From Bin52 sp965213935 (lineage in GTDB: Bacteria; Pseudomonadota; Alphaproteobacteria; Thalassobaculales; Thalassobaculaceae): a stretch of DNA of 64,000 nucleotides. The stretch spans positions 620,001 to 684,000 of the forward strand of contig CBDCAO010000010.1 in assembly GCA_965213935.1 (NCBI GenBank), written 5' to 3'. This document shows, piece by piece, positions 41,654-51,678 of this stretch. How positions within the stretch are numbered: the stretch's first letter is position 1; every line of letters begins with the position of its first letter. The notes under the pieces were generated by a model. The model saw nothing but the letters and a program-made list of their open reading frames with translations, did no database searches and was not told the origin of the DNA. The position numbers were made by a program, and so were the translations under genes.

Positions 41654-42162
41654 GGATGTCGGGCAGGCTCCTCGAGTGCAAGGCGGGCCCGGGTACGGAT
41701 CGCTCCCAGCATGGCGCCCAGCCCGTTCTTGCGGGTCGGGCTCAGGTGTTCCTCGAGCCCGATCTCGACGATGAAATCCGGATCGTTCTCCAGGATCTCC
41801 CGCGGTGTCCGGTTCGAGTAGACCCGGAGCAGCAGCGCGATCAGCCCGGAGACGATGGCGGCATCACTGACGGCGCGGAAGACCAGCCGCTCGCCGGTCC
41901 GCTCGCCGACGAACCAGACCTGGGACTGGCAGCCCTTGAGCTTGAACTCGTCACGCAGATACGCATCCGGCATCGTCGGCAACTTGCGGCCGAGGTCGAT
42001 CAGGTACTGGTATCGCTCCATCCAGTCATCGAAGAACCCGAACTCGGCGATCAGCTCGTCCTGAGCCTCGCGGATGGTCTCCTCGGGCAGTGCGGGTTCG
42101 GCAACGGCAGCCATGCTGTCCGGTTCCTCCTGACGAGGGTCGTCATCGTTCGCGCCAGACAT
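41650..42162 (-). CDS. sufE: SufE-family sulfur-transfer protein
   Basis: Accepts sulfur from the cysteine desulfurase SufS and hands it on for Fe-S cluster assembly. About 170 residues from the ATG at 42162. The active cysteine is in KLKGCQSQVWFVG, and the fold signature ELIAEFGFFDDWMERYQYLIDLG with LPTMPDAYL precedes it. An ATG 16 codons in (MAAVAEPAL) could be the real start. It precedes the scaffold-like gene with a four-base overlap. No sufS or sufBCD is nearby. Confidence 0.88.
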   Translation of the reverse strand: MSGANDDDPRQEEPDSMAAVAEPALPEETIREAQDELIAEFGFFDDWMERYQYLIDLGRKLPTMPDAYLRDEFKLKGCQSQVWFVGERTGERLVFRAVSDAAIVSGLIALLLRVYSNRTPREILENDPDFIVEIGLEEHLSPTRKNGLGAMLGAIRTRARLALEEPARHP

Positions 42163-42194
42163 GTGGATCCGCGACGCCGGTGTCAATGGTGCCG

Positions 42195-43319
42195 TCAGAA
42201 GCCGGCGCCGCGGGCACCGACCGGCCAGATCGATTCCACGGTTCCGTTGCGGATACCGACGTACCAATCGTGGAGATTGACCGTCGGGTCACAGTGCCCG
42301 GGCACCAGGCGCAGCTTCTGTCCGAGCGCGAGTCCGGGAGCCTGCGGTCCCAGGGTCAGTGTCCCGTGCTCGTCCGAGGCGCCGACGTAGGTGACGTCCT
42401 CCAGGCCGGCCGGCCGCGGCAGACCCGAGTCGACCGAGAACGCCTTGAGCCCCGCGTCGATCACGGCGCGGTCGCGGGTGGGGCGGCTCATCACGGTCGC
42501 CAGCACGAACAGGCTCTGGCCGAAGGTGGCCTCCTGCTCGCCGTCGGCATCGAGATTGAGCCGGTAGTCGGCGTCCATGAAGCAGTACGACCCGGCCTGG
42601 ATTTCATTCCAGACCCCGGCTTCAGCCTCAAACGGGTAGGTTCCGGTCCCCGCACCCGTTATCAGCCGGCACGAGAGACCCGCCTCCTCGAGTGCGACCA
42701 CCGTCTCGCGCACCAGTTCGGCCGCGTTCAGGATCGCCTGGCGCCGTTCCCCGTGGCCACGGATGTGCTGCGCCCGGCCCTGGTAGGCCTGGAGACCCGC
42801 GAAGGTCAGTGCGGGCGCGGCTGCCACCTGTTGCGCCAGCGCTACCGCCGGAGCGCCGGGCCTGGTGCCACAGCGCCCGGCGCCGATGTCGATCTCGACC
42901 AGGACGTCAAGCTCGGTACCGAACCGCCGGGCGGCCGCACTCAGATCGGCGACGTTCTGCGCATCGTCGACACAGACCGCGATCCGTGCCTCGCGGGCCA
43001 GTGCGGCGAGTCGATCGATCTTGCGCTGCCCGACGATCTGGTTCGACACCAGGACGTCCTGGATGCCCCCGGCGACCAGGACCTCGGCTTCGCCGACCTT
43101 CTGGCAGCACTGTCCAACCGCGCCGGCTGCGACCTGGCGGCGCGCGATATCGGCCGACTTGTGGGTCTTGGCGTGGGGACGATGAGCGATGCCGAGCGAG
43201 CGCACGGTCTCCGCCATGTGCGCGACATTGGCCTCGAACACCTCAAGATCGATGATCAGTGCAGGAGTGTCGACATCCTGCTCGGCCTGGCCGATTTCGG
43301 CGGGTGGTCGCACGAACAT
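42195..43319 (-). CDS. DSD1-family PLP-dependent enzyme (D-threonine aldolase / D-serine dehydratase type)
   Basis: A 374-residue fold-type III PLP enzyme of the alanine-racemase-like superfamily. The PLP lysine is Lys51 in RPHAKTHKS, and the C-terminal metal-binding segment VPGHCDPTVNLHDWYVG has the His-Cys pair seen in D-threonine aldolase and DSD1-type D-serine dehydratase. Substrates in the family are D-threonine, D-serine or 3-hydroxy-D-aspartate; which applies is not decidable. It lies 62 bases after meaB on the same strand and 32 bases before sufE. Confidence 0.83.
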   Translation of the reverse strand: MFVRPPAEIGQAEQDVDTPALIIDLEVFEANVAHMAETVRSLGIAHRPHAKTHKSADIARRQVAAGAVGQCCQKVGEAEVLVAGGIQDVLVSNQIVGQRKIDRLAALAREARIAVCVDDAQNVADLSAAARRFGTELDVLVEIDIGAGRCGTRPGAPAVALAQQVAAAPALTFAGLQAYQGRAQHIRGHGERRQAILNAAELVRETVVALEEAGLSCRLITGAGTGTYPFEAEAGVWNEIQAGSYCFMDADYRLNLDADGEQEATFGQSLFVLATVMSRPTRDRAVIDAGLKAFSVDSGLPRPAGLEDVTYVGASDEHGTLTLGPQAPGLALGQKLRLVPGHCDPTVNLHDWYVGIRNGTVESIWPVGARGAGF

Positions 43320-43381
43320 GCCGGTCTCCTCCGTTCCGGGTGGTGTCTGCCCATCCGATATACACTGCCGGCACGTCGCGG

Positions 43382-44407
43382 TCAGTCGGTTCCGCCCCCG
43401 GGCATCGAGCCGAAGGCGGCAAGCACGCGGGCGGCGGCCACCCGGGGCGGCACCCTGTTCTCGGCCACGGCCGGTTCGACCTGATCGAGAATTGTCCGGA
43501 CCGCGTGGTCGTGATCAAGCGCGTGCATCAGCTGGTTGCGGATGGTCGACCACATCCAGCGAACCCGCTGGGCACGCCGCCGTTCCTCGAATTCGCCGGT
43601 TTCGCCGAGAGCCCGGCGATGGTCGCCGACCCGTTGCCAGATCGCTTCCAGTCCAGCCCCGGTCAGCGCACTGCAGGTCTCGACCGGCGGGCGCCATGCC
43701 GGGCTGGCGGGGGTGATGATCTCGAGTGCCCGGCGATACTCTGCGGCCGCGTGTCCGGCCGCTTCCGTGATGGCGCCGTCGGCCTTGTTGATCGCGATCA
43801 TGTCGACAAGTTCCAGCAGGCCCTTCTTGATGCCCTGGAGTTCGTCTCCGGCACCCGGCAGCATCAATGCGAGGAAGAAGTCGACCATTCCGGCGACCGC
43901 GGTCTCCGACTGTCCGACTCCGACGGTTTCCACCAGGATCACGTCGAACCCGGCCGCCTCGCAGATAATCATGCTCTCGCGGGTTGCCTGGGCAACCCCA
44001 CCGAGCACACCCGAGGTCGGCGACGGGCGGATATAGGCATCAGGATCACGCCCGAGCTCCTGCATCCTGGTCTTGTCGCCCAGGATGGAGCCGCCGGTCC
44101 GCGTGCTGCTCGGATCGACGGCGAGCACCGCCACCCGATGCCCCGACCCGGTGAGCATTCGCCCGAAACCCTCGATGAAGGTGCTCTTGCCCACTCCCGG
44201 TACCCCGGTTATCCCGATCCGCGTTGCCGCGCCGGCATGGGGAAGCAGAGTGGTCAGCAGCTCGTCGGCGGTCCGCCGGTGGTCGGGGTGGCGGGACTCG
44301 ACCAGGGTGATGGCACGCGCGAGCGTGGCCCGGTGACCGGCACGGACAGCGTCGGCGAGCGCCCCGACATCCGCACGTGTGATCCTGCGCGCGCGTCTGC
44401 CCGGCAT
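43382..44407 (-). CDS. meaB: Methylmalonyl-CoA mutase-associated GTPase
   Basis: G3E-family P-loop GTPase (341 residues) that protects and reloads vitamin B12 in methylmalonyl-CoA mutase. The P-loop GITGVPGVGKSTF lies near residues 65-77, followed by AVDPSSTRTGGSILGDKTRM, VETVGVGQSE, and NKADG for guanine specificity. The gene starts eight bases after mutB, placing it as the third gene of mutA-mutB-meaB. Confidence 0.94.
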   Translation of the reverse strand: MPGRRARRITRADVGALADAVRAGHRATLARAITLVESRHPDHRRTADELLTTLLPHAGAATRIGITGVPGVGKSTFIEGFGRMLTGSGHRVAVLAVDPSSTRTGGSILGDKTRMQELGRDPDAYIRPSPTSGVLGGVAQATRESMIICEAAGFDVILVETVGVGQSETAVAGMVDFFLALMLPGAGDELQGIKKGLLELVDMIAINKADGAITEAAGHAAAEYRRALEIITPASPAWRPPVETCSALTGAGLEAIWQRVGDHRRALGETGEFEERRRAQRVRWMWSTIRNQLMHALDHDHAVRTILDQVEPAVAENRVPPRVAAARVLAAFGSMPGGGTD

Positions 44408-44415
44408 GCCGCCGG

Positions 44416-46566
44416 CTACCCCGCGTCGACCGCGGCTTCCAGTCGATCGAGGAGGTCGAGCGCCGCCTCGGCGATCATGGTGCCGGGGGGGAAGATCGCG
44501 GCGGCTCCTGCCGCCAGCAGATCGTCGATATCACCGGGCGGGATCACCCCGCCCACAACGATCATGATATCGTCACGCCCGTGTGCGTGCAGGTGATCCC
44601 GCAGTTCGGGTACCAGCGTCAGGTGGCTGGCGGCAAGCGAGCTGGCACCGATGATGTGGACATCGTTCTCGACCGCCTGGCGGGCTGCTTCTTCCGGTGT
44701 CTGGAACAGTGGACCGATGTCGACGTCGAACCCGAGATCGGCAAAGGCACTGGCGATCACCTTCTGGCCGCGGTCATGGCCGTCCTGGCCCATCTTGGCG
44801 ATCAGGATCCGCGGTCGCCGGCCCTCCCGGTGCTCGAACCGCGCGGCGCGCTCGAGGACCCGTGCCGCGGCCCCGGTATCGGTGCCGACTTCCCCGGCGT
44901 AGATACCGGATACCGTGCGCGTCCGAGCCACGTGTCTTCCCCACACCCTCTCCAGTGCATCCGACATCTCCCCGACCGTCGCCATGGCGCGCGATGCCGT
45001 GACGGCGAGGTCGAGCAGGTTGCCGTCGCCGGTTCCGGCGCAGCGGGTGAGGCGGTCGAGTGCGGCGTCCACAGCAACCTGGTCGCGTTCGGTGCGCAGC
45101 CGTTCGAGCTTCTCGATCTGCTGGCGACGAACCGCTGCGTTGTCGACCTTCAGAACTTCGATCGGGTCGTCATCGTCCGTGCGGTAGCAATTGACCCCGA
45201 CGATGGTCTGGCGCCCGGAGTCGATCCGGGCCTGCGTGCGTGCGGCCGCCTCTTCGATACGCATCTTCGGAATACCGGCCTCGATGGCCTTCGCCATGCC
45301 ACCGAGTGCCTCCACCTCGTCGATATGGGCGAGCGCCCGGGCCGCGAGATCGTGCGTCAGCCGCTCGACATAGTAGGAGCCGCCCCAGGGGTCGATCACC
45401 GAGCAGATGCCGGTTTCCTGCTGGATCAGCAGCTGGGTATTCCGGGCGATGCGCGCGCTGAAGTCGCTCGGCAGCGCAAGCGCCTCGTCGAGAGCGTTGG
45501 TATGCAGCGACTGGGTATGCCCGTGGGTCGCGGCGAGGGCCTCGACGCAGGTCCGGGTGATGTTGTTGAACACGTCCTGGGCCGTGAGGCTCCAGCCGCT
45601 GGTCTGGCAGTGGGTGCGCAGAGACAGCGACCGCGGGTCCTGGGGATCGAACTGCTTCATCAGCCGTGCCCACAGCAGCCGTGCCGCACGCATCTTGGCG
45701 ATTTCCATGAAGAAGTTCATGCCGATCGCCCAGAAGAACGAGAGGCGCGGCGCGAAGGAGTCGATGTCGAGGCCTGCGCCGACCCCGGCCCTGACGTACT
45801 CGATGCCGTCGGCGAGCGTGTAGGCGAGTTCCAGGTCCGCGGTGGCCCCGGCCTCCTGCATGTGATAGCCGGAAATACTGATCGAGTTGAACCGGGGCAT
45901 CTGCGCCGAGGTGTGGGCAAAGATGTCCGAGATGATTCGCATCGATGCCGCCGGGGGATAGATGTAGGTGTTTCTGACCATGAACTCCTTGAGAATGTCG
46001 TTCTGGATGGTCCCTGCGAGTGCCTGTCTCGGCACACCCTGTTCCTCGGCGGCGTGGATGTAGTGCGCCAGTACGGGCAGGACCGCGCCGTTCATGGTCA
46101 TCGAGACGCTCATCCGGTCGAGAGGAATACCGTCGAACAGTTCGCGCATGTCGAGGATGGAGTCGATCGCGACACCGGCCATGCCGACGTCTCCGGCGAC
46201 CCGCGGGTGATCGGAATCGTAGCCACGGTGGGTCGCGAGGTCGAACGCGACCGACAACCCTTTCTGGCCGGCCGCCAGGTTGCGCCGGTAGAACGCGTTC
46301 GAGTCGGCGGCCGTCGAGTAGCCGGCGTACTGGCGAATGGTCCAGGGCCGTGTCGCGTACATGGTCGGATAGGGGCCGCGCAGGAAAGGGGCGATGCCGG
46401 GCCAGCCCCCCAGAAAGTCAAGTCCCCGGGTGTCGTCTTCGGTGTACAGCGGCTTGAGCTCGATCCCTTCCGGCGTGGTCCACCGTCCGTTTCCGGCAGG
46501 TGGCGAACCCGGTTCGGCGTCGGAGCCGTGAAGGGGGAGGGTGCTGAAGTCGGGCAGGACGCTCAT
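44416..46566 (-). CDS. mutB: Methylmalonyl-CoA mutase, large (catalytic) subunit
   Basis: Isomerises (R)-methylmalonyl-CoA to succinyl-CoA with adenosylcobalamin, part of propionate and branched-chain amino acid breakdown. 716 residues. The N-terminal TIM barrel has RPWTIRQYAGYSTA and NISGYHMQ-like SISGYHMQEAGATADLELAY. The C-terminal B12 domain has KMGQDGHDRGQKV with His597 as the cobalt ligand (DxHxxG), then VGGVIPPGDIDDLLAAG. Its start overlaps the mutA stop by four bases. Confidence 0.95.
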   Translation of the reverse strand: MSVLPDFSTLPLHGSDAEPGSPPAGNGRWTTPEGIELKPLYTEDDTRGLDFLGGWPGIAPFLRGPYPTMYATRPWTIRQYAGYSTAADSNAFYRRNLAAGQKGLSVAFDLATHRGYDSDHPRVAGDVGMAGVAIDSILDMRELFDGIPLDRMSVSMTMNGAVLPVLAHYIHAAEEQGVPRQALAGTIQNDILKEFMVRNTYIYPPAASMRIISDIFAHTSAQMPRFNSISISGYHMQEAGATADLELAYTLADGIEYVRAGVGAGLDIDSFAPRLSFFWAIGMNFFMEIAKMRAARLLWARLMKQFDPQDPRSLSLRTHCQTSGWSLTAQDVFNNITRTCVEALAATHGHTQSLHTNALDEALALPSDFSARIARNTQLLIQQETGICSVIDPWGGSYYVERLTHDLAARALAHIDEVEALGGMAKAIEAGIPKMRIEEAAARTQARIDSGRQTIVGVNCYRTDDDDPIEVLKVDNAAVRRQQIEKLERLRTERDQVAVDAALDRLTRCAGTGDGNLLDLAVTASRAMATVGEMSDALERVWGRHVARTRTVSGIYAGEVGTDTGAAARVLERAARFEHREGRRPRILIAKMGQDGHDRGQKVIASAFADLGFDVDIGPLFQTPEEAARQAVENDVHIIGASSLAASHLTLVPELRDHLHAHGRDDIMIVVGGVIPPGDIDDLLAAGAAAIFPPGTMIAEAALDLLDRLEAAVDAG

Positions 46567-48578
46567 GGCTGGGTCATCGCGAGGTCGGTTGCAAGGCGGG
46601 TCAGTGTGGCGAGCATGTCATCGCCGGCATGGATGAAGATGTCGACACCGGCCAAACGCAGTGTCGCCTCGTCCTCGCCGGGGCGGCCGGCGAGCAGCAC
46701 TCTCGAGGCCCCCGACGACTTCAGGCCGGCGGCGGCCGCGGCAGCCGAGGTGGCGTAGACCGTGTCGGACGAGCACAGGACCACGAGGTCCACATCGTGG
46801 GCGGCAAGCGTGTTGCCCGCCTGTTCCGCGGTCTCCACCGGGACCTCGAGCGCTCCAATCCCGGCGGCGGCGAGGTAGCTCTTCGCGAACACGCTGCGCT
46901 CGGTGTACTCCGCCGACGTGCCCAGCTGAATCAGCAGGGCGGTCGGACGCCGGCCACAGCGGGTCTGCCAGCGGTCGCTCGCGTCGCGCAGCGACTCGAA
47001 GGCCTCCCCGAGCCGATGCTGGTTCACGGCGGTCATGATCGCGGGCTCGCCACGAAACGGTGCCAGCAGTGCGGCGAGATCCGCACCCGCGGCCGCAGCC
47101 CTGACAAGTTCTTCGGGACCGCGGGCTTCCGGGACATCGCACCGAAGCGCGGGGGTGACCGGGGCGGGTGTCGCGACCTCGGCCAGAGGAACGGGGGCCT
47201 CGTCGAGGTCGGGAAAGCGCGAGACCCCGGTCACCACGTCACGGCCGCGAGCAAGCGCGCCGAGGCGCCGCTCCCACGCCTGTTCGAGCATGGTCATGAC
47301 GCGGCCGTCTGCAAGCGCCCGGGCCATGCCTCCGCTTCCCTCGAGGTCCTGGAACAGCGACCAGGCCTGCTCGGCATAGTCGCTTGTGAGCCGTTCGGCA
47401 TAGTAGGAACCGCCGGCCGGATCCGCGACCCGGGCAAGCCCGGATTCGCGCATCAGGATTGTCTGGGTATTGCGCGCAATGCGCCGGGCACGGGCTTCCG
47501 GCACCCCCAGGGCATGCGAGTAGGGCAGCACGGTCACGCTGTCCGCACCTCCCACTCCCGCGGCGAGGCAACTCGCGGTGGTGCGCAGGGCATTCACCCA
47601 TGCATCGCGCCGGCTCATCATCCGCGCCGCGGTGGTCGCCGCCAGGGTGGTAATACGCGCCTGCGTTCCGCCGCCGGACGCCTCGATGATCCGTGCCCAG
47701 ATCCGGCGCAGGGCACGCAGCTTGGCTATTGCCTGGAACACGTCTGTGCCTACCGAAAGGCAGAACCCGACCTGGCGGGCGGCGTCGTCGACCGACATGC
47801 CGGCGTCGGTGAGTGCGCGCAGATAGGCGACACCGGTCGCAACGGCGAAGGCAATGTCCTGGGTTTCGGTGGCGCCGGCCGCGTGGTAGGCGCCGGTATC
47901 GATCTCGATCGCACGCATGCCGGGCAGGTGGGCCGCGCACCAGCGTGCGAGTTCGCCCGTTGCCTCCAGCTGGTCGGCCACCGGTGCCGGCAACCGTCCG
48001 TCGCGTGCGAGGCCCGTGAGCGGATCGGCCCCGAGCGACCCCGTCAGGCCCGAGGGCGACACGCCCTGGCGGTCGGCACAGGCGAGCAACTGCGCCGCCG
48101 CAACCGGCGTCGATGCTCCGGCGCGCAGCCCGACCGTCACCGCGGCGAGGTCAACGCCGTGGAACAGGGTCAGCCAGTCCTCGAGCGAGCGCAGCACAAT
48201 GCCATCAGTGCCGCACTCGGCCGGTTCGCCGCACCGGGCTCCTGAATCAAGTCCGAGCAGCACTGCATGGGCGCCACCTTCAATGTCGGCGCGGATATCG
48301 GCATTGCCCTGCGACGGGTCGGGATGGCAGTGCAGTTGGCGGATGTCCCAGCAGTCGCGATCATCCGGGCACGGGATGGCTGCGCGTGCGGCAGCCGCAT
48401 CCGGGGTCAGGTCGTCCGCCCGGTACAACGGCTTCAGTCTCACACCCTCGGGCGTGTCGGTCGCAAGCGTCTGCTCGACCGTTCGTCCACGCAGCGCCCT
48501 GGTCGCTAGCTCTTCCCACTCGGCCCGATCGGGTGCCGCGAAACCGTCGGCGAGTGGAATGTCGGGTCCGGCGCTCAT
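46563..48578 (-). CDS. mutA: Methylmalonyl-CoA mutase, small subunit
   Basis: Partner of the catalytic subunit, 671 residues. It keeps the barrel (DTGAYHAAGATETQDIAFAVATG, and ESGLARVADPAGGSYYAERL) but its C-terminal cobalamin-like domain has no DxHxxG motif, as expected of the non-catalytic subunit. It precedes mutB with a four-base overlap. A flavin monooxygenase and an MFS transporter lie upstream in the same direction with short gaps, so the transcript may begin further upstream. Confidence 0.9.
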   Translation of the reverse strand: MSAGPDIPLADGFAAPDRAEWEELATRALRGRTVEQTLATDTPEGVRLKPLYRADDLTPDAAAARAAIPCPDDRDCWDIRQLHCHPDPSQGNADIRADIEGGAHAVLLGLDSGARCGEPAECGTDGIVLRSLEDWLTLFHGVDLAAVTVGLRAGASTPVAAAQLLACADRQGVSPSGLTGSLGADPLTGLARDGRLPAPVADQLEATGELARWCAAHLPGMRAIEIDTGAYHAAGATETQDIAFAVATGVAYLRALTDAGMSVDDAARQVGFCLSVGTDVFQAIAKLRALRRIWARIIEASGGGTQARITTLAATTAARMMSRRDAWVNALRTTASCLAAGVGGADSVTVLPYSHALGVPEARARRIARNTQTILMRESGLARVADPAGGSYYAERLTSDYAEQAWSLFQDLEGSGGMARALADGRVMTMLEQAWERRLGALARGRDVVTGVSRFPDLDEAPVPLAEVATPAPVTPALRCDVPEARGPEELVRAAAAGADLAALLAPFRGEPAIMTAVNQHRLGEAFESLRDASDRWQTRCGRRPTALLIQLGTSAEYTERSVFAKSYLAAAGIGALEVPVETAEQAGNTLAAHDVDLVVLCSSDTVYATSAAAAAAGLKSSGASRVLLAGRPGEDEATLRLAGVDIFIHAGDDMLATLTRLATDLAMTQP

Positions 48579-48629
48579 GACCCGTGCTCAGGGCGGGATA
48601 TCCGGAAGCGTGGCATGCTCGCCGCCCGG

Positions 48630-49946
48630 TCAGTCCTCGCCGGCGGGCAACGCGGGTCCGCGTTGCCCGGCCAGCGGATCGCGCGCCGGAACCGTGATGT
48701 CGGCCGCCGCGTGGTGCAGGGAGCGTGACGACTCGTCCTGTTCGGTCTGCACGATGTTACGGCCGAAGGCGCTGATGACCGGAATCTCGTGTTCCTCGAG
48801 CGGCCGCATCCGCGGCTTGCGGGCGAGTGCCGCCTCGATGAAGGGCGCGAGCTCGGCCGATTTCCGGGCCTCACGCTCGGCTTCGCGTTCCTTGAAATGC
48901 GGCATCACCTCGGCAGCGAACAGCTCCATCGCCTCACAGATGTGCTCGTGACGGTTCTTTCCGCCCTGCTGGATGAAGATGACCTGATCGACCCCGGCAC
49001 CGGCAAACCCCTGCAGATGGTCCCGCACCTCTTGCGGCGTGCCGATGCCGCTGCCCTTGCCGACGTCGTCCATGCTTTCACGTGCTTGCTCGAACTGCTC
49101 CCACAGCGGGGTTACGCCTGGCTGGTGGTCGCCGTAGACATAGTAGTGGCCGAGGGAATACCCGAAGTAGCGGAATCCGTCGGCACCGCGGCGTTTCGCC
49201 TCCTGCGCATCGTGATGCACAGAGAACCCGGTGCACATGGCGATGTTGGCGTTCACCGAGTGGCCGATCGGAACACACTCGTCCGACTTGATGATGGCGT
49301 AGTACTCCTCCACCCACTGGCGTGCGACCTGCGGGCTGATGAAGGCGAAGGTCAATGCACCGATTCCGGCACGGGCGGCGGCGTGGATGGTCTCCATGCG
49401 CGAACATGCAACCCACAGCGGCGGATGTGGTTGCTGGTAGGGCTTGGGGAGCACGTTCCTGCACGGCATCGAGAAGAACCGGCCCTCGAACCCGGGATAG
49501 GGTTCCATGGTCATCATGTTGGCCGACTGCTCGGTCGCCTCGGCCCACATCGCCTTCTTGTCTTCCATGGGCACGCCGAAGGCGTCCATCTCGACCCGAG
49601 ACGCACTCTCCCCGGTGCCCCAGTCGACCCGGCCATGGCTGATCAGGTCGAGTGTCGCGATCCGCTCCGCGACCCTGGCCGGATGGTTGTATGGCGGCGG
49701 CGAGAGCACCACGGCGTGCCCCAGCCTGATCTGTTTCGTGTTCCGCGCACAGGCTGCCAGGAACACCTCCGGCGCGGAGGAATGGGAGTACTCCTCGAGG
49801 AAGTGATGCTCGTTCTCCCAGACGTAGTCAAACCCCAGGCGATCAGCGAGTTCGACCTGCTCGATCGCCTCGTGCAGCAGGTCGTAGTCTGATCTGTCGG
49901 TCCAGCTGCGCGGCAGCTGGTGTTCGTAGAGAAGTCCGAACTTCAT
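48630..49946 (-). CDS. LLM-class flavin-dependent monooxygenase
   Basis: A 438-residue luciferase-like TIM barrel. Family features include FDYVWENEHHFLEEYSHSS, GHAVVLSPPPYNHPARVAE, SHGRVDWGTGES and QPHPPLWVACS. Related enzymes oxidise alkanesulfonates, nitrilotriacetate or other small compounds with reduced FMN. It lies 15 bases after the MFS gene and 51 bases before mutA, so the three may be co-transcribed, possibly an uptake-plus-oxidation module feeding propionyl-CoA. Substrate unknown. Confidence 0.83.
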   Translation of the reverse strand: MKFGLLYEHQLPRSWTDRSDYDLLHEAIEQVELADRLGFDYVWENEHHFLEEYSHSSAPEVFLAACARNTKQIRLGHAVVLSPPPYNHPARVAERIATLDLISHGRVDWGTGESASRVEMDAFGVPMEDKKAMWAEATEQSANMMTMEPYPGFEGRFFSMPCRNVLPKPYQQPHPPLWVACSRMETIHAAARAGIGALTFAFISPQVARQWVEEYYAIIKSDECVPIGHSVNANIAMCTGFSVHHDAQEAKRRGADGFRYFGYSLGHYYVYGDHQPGVTPLWEQFEQARESMDDVGKGSGIGTPQEVRDHLQGFAGAGVDQVIFIQQGGKNRHEHICEAMELFAAEVMPHFKEREAEREARKSAELAPFIEAALARKPRMRPLEEHEIPVISAFGRNIVQTEQDESSRSLHHAAADITVPARDPLAGQRGPALPAGED

Positions 49947-49961
49947 CCGGGATATCCCCTG

Positions 49962-51146
49962 TCAGTCATCGCCGCCGGCGGCGGGTTCGAGTGCGGTGCG
50001 CTGCCTGCCGGGCAGGGCGGCGACGGCAAACGTGATGATCACTGCGGCGCCGGCTGCAAGGGCGAACATGGTCGGAAAGCCGCCCCCGCTGTCATACAGC
50101 CACGAGATCGACGGGACCGCCGCGGCGGACACTGTAAACGACAGCACGTACTTCACCGAAAAGACCCGGCCGCGCCATGCATCCGGCGTGTGGCGGGCGA
50201 TCAGGGTATCGTTGATCGGAATCTGTCCGAACACCATCACCATCACCAGCACGGCGATTGCGACCATCGCCCAGCCTTCCGAGTTGATGGCGGCGTAAAG
50301 CGCGATCGCCTGTCCCGCCATGAGGCCGAGGAAGATCGGCTTGATGGCGTACCGGTCGATGGCTCGTCCGACCGCGATCTGTGTGAAGGCCGCCGCGGCG
50401 TAGACCAGTGATGCGATGGCGCCGACCTCTGTGGCGGACAGCTGGTAGATGGCGAGGCGGTCGTCGAGCACCTTGGGCATCGAGACCGTCATTGCGTTGA
50501 AGATGAAGCCACCGATGGTGGTGGTGACGAAGACCACTGCAAGGACACGTTTCCAGTCGGGCGACGGCGACGTATCGCTCTTGCGCGCTCCCTCTCCGGC
50601 AAGCCGGTCCGTGCGCGTCAGGCGGGTCCAGCCGATGCCGAGCACGATCGAGACCAGACCCACGGTCAGGAATGCTTCGCGCCAGCCCGCGAAATCGGCG
50701 AACAGGCCGATGGATATCGCCGAGGCGGCGACGCCCATGTTGCCCCAGACCCCGTTTACCCCGATGCGGCGGCCGATGTCGCCGCCGCCGCGGGCAACCA
50801 TGGCAAGGCCGACCGGGTGGTAGATGGCGGCAAACATGCCGACCAGGGTCAGCGTCACCGCGATGTGCCACGATTCGGTGACCAGCCCCGTCAGGATCAT
50901 CGCGCCACCGATGCCGATGAAGAAGATCGACAGCATGATCTCGCGGCTGAACCGGTCAGCGAGCCACCCGGCCGGGAGCGAGAAGGCGCCGAACGCGATA
51001 AAGCTGCCGGTCGCGAGCGTGAGCAGTTCCCCGTACCCGGCGCCCAGGTCTGCGGCCGCGAGCGCTGCCACGGCCGGGAACATCAGCATGAACAGGTGAT
51101 CGATCGCGTGTCCGGCGTTCAGGTAGAGGAACCGTGTTCCGGTCAT
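49962..51146 (-). CDS. MFS transporter
   Basis: A 394-residue major facilitator with about 12 membrane spans; conserved loop 2-3 reads PAGWLADRFSREIM. The ATG at 51146 removes a 48-residue non-homologous lead. It is first in the run MFS, flavin monooxygenase, mutA, mutB, meaB, all minus strand with short gaps. The solute cannot be inferred; import of the monooxygenase substrate is a reasonable guess. Confidence 0.8.
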   Translation of the reverse strand: MTGTRFLYLNAGHAIDHLFMLMFPAVAALAAADLGAGYGELLTLATGSFIAFGAFSLPAGWLADRFSREIMLSIFFIGIGGAMILTGLVTESWHIAVTLTLVGMFAAIYHPVGLAMVARGGGDIGRRIGVNGVWGNMGVAASAISIGLFADFAGWREAFLTVGLVSIVLGIGWTRLTRTDRLAGEGARKSDTSPSPDWKRVLAVVFVTTTIGGFIFNAMTVSMPKVLDDRLAIYQLSATEVGAIASLVYAAAAFTQIAVGRAIDRYAIKPIFLGLMAGQAIALYAAINSEGWAMVAIAVLVMVMVFGQIPINDTLIARHTPDAWRGRVFSVKYVLSFTVSAAAVPSISWLYDSGGGFPTMFALAAGAAVIITFAVAALPGRQRTALEPAAGGDD

Positions 51147-51678
51147 CCGTCGTCTCCCCTGCACGGACAGCGGTCTCGCGGCATGGGTTGGTGCACGTGC
51201 AGCATAGACCAGAACGCGCGGTGCCGGAACTCCGGGCACCGTCCCGGAGCCCGGACGTTCCGTCATCGCCACCGGTGCCGGCCGGGGCACGGGGCAGCCC
51301 GCGATGTTGCGTGATCAACGGGAAGCCGGCCCGCAGATGCAGGACGGCGACAATGGTCTCCGGAAACGATACCAGTCGCGGGTGCATCATGGCCGTGCCG
51401 CGCCGGATCACGCGGTTCTGCGCCGGCCGCAGGTACCTCCCGACGGCCTGGCCGCACGCAATCGAGCTCGTCAACGGCGATCGGCAACCCGGTCGGGCGA
51501 CACCGCGTGGCGCCGCCCTGTGCGGGTATCGGGTTCGGTACGCCCGACCGGGAGGCGGGTGCACGCGACGCCCGGCGAGGTCAGCAACGTCCCTGAGCCG
51601 TTCCGATCGCCTGCCGACCGGGTCACTGTTCGATCCGGGAAACCCGCTGCCCGGCGCCGTACCCGGCCCGGGTCGGGA
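51147..51678. other. Gene-free stretch between the thiolase and MFS genes
   Basis: About 530 bases. Open frames here, such as one covering 51134-51682 on the plus strand, are rich in arginine, proline and serine and have no domain, so they look like noise. It presumably holds the MFS promoter. No RNA or repeat is apparent. Confidence 0.5.
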
